A stretch of 23,636 nucleotides of DNA, from positions 1-23,636 of the forward strand of contig MEHH01000011.1 in NCBI GenBank assembly GCA_001940755.1, given 5' to 3'. The DNA comes from Candidatus Heimdallarchaeota archaeon AB_125 (GTDB lineage: Archaea; Asgardarchaeota; Heimdallarchaeia; Heimdallarchaeales; Heimdallarchaeaceae). The position numbers were made by a program, and so were the translations under genes. Positions 22,484 to 23,636 of this stretch are shown piece after piece (positions within the stretch are counted from its first letter, which is position 1; each line of letters begins with the position of its first letter). Below the pieces are notes generated by a model. That model was not told where the DNA came from, did not search any database, and saw only the letters and a program-made list of their open reading frames with translations.

Positions 22484-22598
22484 TGGTGAGGGGAGGGAGA
22501 TTCGAACTCCCGAACCACTAAGGAACAGATGTCCCATCTAGCCAATGACTCTTGATAGATCTTGAGTCTGTCATCGTTGACCACTTGATTATCCCCCC
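22484..22598 (-). tRNA. tRNA-Leu (anticodon CAA) with intron, CCA encoded
   Basis: Class II tRNA. The acceptor GGGGGGA (22598-22592) pairs with TCCCCTC (22494-22488, one G-T). Discriminator A is at 22487 and CCA at 22486-22484. The D arm is ATC-AAGTGGTCAAC-GAT. The anticodon stem is ACAGA/TCTGT once the intron is removed, with loop CTCAAGA and anticodon CAA (22564-22562). A variable arm of leucine type and the T arm GGGAG-TTCGAAT-CTCCC complete it. The mature length is 82 bases plus CCA. A long variable arm, CAA anticodon and discriminator A agree with leucine. Confidence 0.96.
22531..22560 (-). other. 30-nt archaeal tRNA intron (bulge-helix-bulge)
   Basis: The intron sits between positions 37 and 38. 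The 4-bp central helix CTCA/TGGG is flanked by 3-nt bulges AGA and ACA, cut after the second base of each. An inner helix TCTA/TAGA closes the intron loop. This is the canonical substrate of the archaeal splicing endonuclease. Confidence 0.93.
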
Positions 22599-22644
22599 AG
22601 TTATGAGAGTTTCAACGACATTTGAGAAATTCAACCATACTTAT

Positions 22645-23636
22645 TTAACCTTTTCTTCTTTTAGTTCTGAAATAGAATACAATTAGAGGTAAAAATAAAA
22701 TTGTCATTCCAAAGGAGAAGAACTTAATAGATGTTTTTTCCACCTCACCAACGTATTTTACTATCGTACAGTTTATGTTTTCATTTTCCCAATCATCAAC
22801 AACTGCTAAGGTTACATTATAATCTTGTTGTTCTTCAATTGATAAAACATATGTGTAATGCCAAGCACTTGATGTTGTGGCCCCATGACTCCCCCATTTT
22901 TTCAGATCCCCATTAATATAGCAATAATAGTTGAAGTCTGATCTATCCATTATTTCAAAAATCACATTAATTGTTACTTCATCAATATAATTAATTGTAT
23001 TTTGACAGTTGATACTTGGTCCATCTACATCCTCTTCCCAAACATATTTTTCATGATTCAAGATAAAATCTGTAGCATTTAGTGTTAAATCATAATACAG
23101 GTTATTGACAACAAGTGGTCCAGGATAATTTTCCGTGTATCCCGCTTCTGTTCGTACATATTCTGCCAAGTAGGGATCTATCTCAAACGTTTCATTATAA
23201 CAATCCTTGATAAAGGGTAATGAAAAAACAAACATTTCGTTTAAGCTTACAACACCATCAAGTGAAGAATCAGCAGAAATATCAAATAATGCTTTAGCCC
23301 AGAAATGTGAGGATATCCCACCAACAAAAGGAGGTTCACTTAAAAGCCAAGTCCCATTTTCGCCTGGGATATAAGCAATTGCGAGTTCGTAGGAACTTAC
23401 GCTGCTCATTGCATAACATTTTTCTGGAAAGAACATCACAAATTCTCCACCATAACAAGACTCCATCAAAAAGACTTTGTTAGCGGTTCCAATTTGATTA
23501 AACTCATATTGAAACCAGCTATTGAAATCTAGAACATCTCTGCAGTAAGTGTGTCCATGAGCTGTTAAGTAAATAAAAACCAGATCATTCTCATCGACTT
23601 TTTGTTCCAAAAGATTCAACTGCTCAAGAATGATTG
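22645..23636 (-). CDS. Clan CD (legumain/caspase-like) protease-like membrane protein, N-terminus outside the window
   Basis: The reverse frame stays open to the right edge (IILEQLNLLEQ before the TTG at 23619), so the N-terminus is missing. About 330 residues are visible. DLVFIYLTAHGH holds the His-Gly of a clan CD dyad (His at 23557-23559), and KVFLMESCYGGEF holds the Cys (23455-23457) after a hydrophobic strand, as in C13 legumain and caspase-like proteins. The protease half ends at about TENYPGPLVV. A beta-rich region with Asn-glycosylation sites follows, then a C-terminal membrane helix (SFGMTILFLPLIVFYF) and the basic tail RTKRRKG. The catalytic part should lie outside the cell. The C-terminal anchor recalls the layout of the GPI transamidase subunit PIG-K, without proof of that function. 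Confidence 0.75.
   Translation of the reverse strand, partial: IILEQLNLLEQKVDENDLVFIYLTAHGHTYCRDVLDFNSWFQYEFNQIGTANKVFLMESCYGGEFVMFFPEKCYAMSSVSSYELAIAYIPGENGTWLLSEPPFVGGISSHFWAKALFDISADSSLDGVVSLNEMFVFSLPFIKDCYNETFEIDPYLAEYVRTEAGYTENYPGPLVVNNLYYDLTLNATDFILNHEKYVWEEDVDGPSINCQNTINYIDEVTINVIFEIMDRSDFNYYCYINGDLKKWGSHGATTSSAWHYTYVLSIEEQQDYNVTLAVVDDWENENINCTIVKYVGEVEKTSIKFFSFGMTILFLPLIVFYFRTKRRKG

Noticed and set aside
22405..22584. N-terminal extension of eS27 to a 121-residue protein
   Set aside because: The extension runs through the tRNA-Leu gene and promoter, and eS27 proteins start at the ATG at 22404.

Overview
The window is a low-GC stretch of archaeal chromosome. Archaeal markers are a proteasome-activating nucleotidase (PAN), aMBF1, TFS, PCNA, Gins51, Trm56, ribosomal proteins eS27 and probable eL38, a TrmB regulator, and a tRNA-Leu gene with a 30-nt intron in a perfect bulge-helix-bulge. 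A leucine-rich-repeat/RING-H2 protein, a caspase/legumain-like membrane protein and a NosD-type beta-helix surface protein, beside core genes, point to an Asgard archaeon (perhaps Heimdallarchaeia). That lineage is an inference; domain Archaea is secure.

Layout. (1) 1-2.6 kb, minus strand: a viral terminase large subunit cut by the left edge, preceded by a protein with a C-terminal AlbA_2 domain. This looks like the edge or remnant of a provirus. (2) 2.6-11 kb, accessory envelope and signalling genes: a small membrane protein, a secreted and anchored beta-helix protein, the LRR/winged-helix/RING-H2 protein, and, divergent from it, a 1458-residue protein. That protein has a beta-rich ectodomain, seven membrane helices, tandem AbrB-like hairpins and a two-motif LAGLIDADG domain. 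(3) 11-14.9 kb, minus strand: trmB, bifunctional phosphoglucose/phosphomannose isomerase and glmS, i.e. fructose-6-phosphate supply for amino sugars next to a sugar-type regulator. (4) 15-18.5 kb: tRNA-Val(UAC), msrA, a DUF2110-like gene coupled to trm56, and PAN. (5) 18.5-22.4 kb, information processing: HD-domain protein, eL38, aMBF1, then TFS, OB-fold protein, PCNA and Gins51 on the plus strand facing eS27. (6) 22.5 kb to the right edge: intron-containing tRNA-Leu(CAA) and a clan CD protease-like gene cut by the window edge.

Many genes have a TATA-like box A about 23-37 bases before the start and no Shine-Dalgarno (SD) sequence, which suggests leaderless or nearly leaderless messages. Others (msrA, aMBF1, TFS, DUF2110, Gins51) have clear SD sequences, often with TTG or GTG starts. 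No gene-free stretch exceeds 300 bases. The longest gaps are 6423-6614 and 17074-17250, both divergent promoter regions. The most unusual objects are the 7TM/AbrB/LAGLIDADG protein and the LRR/RING-H2 protein, which share one promoter region.
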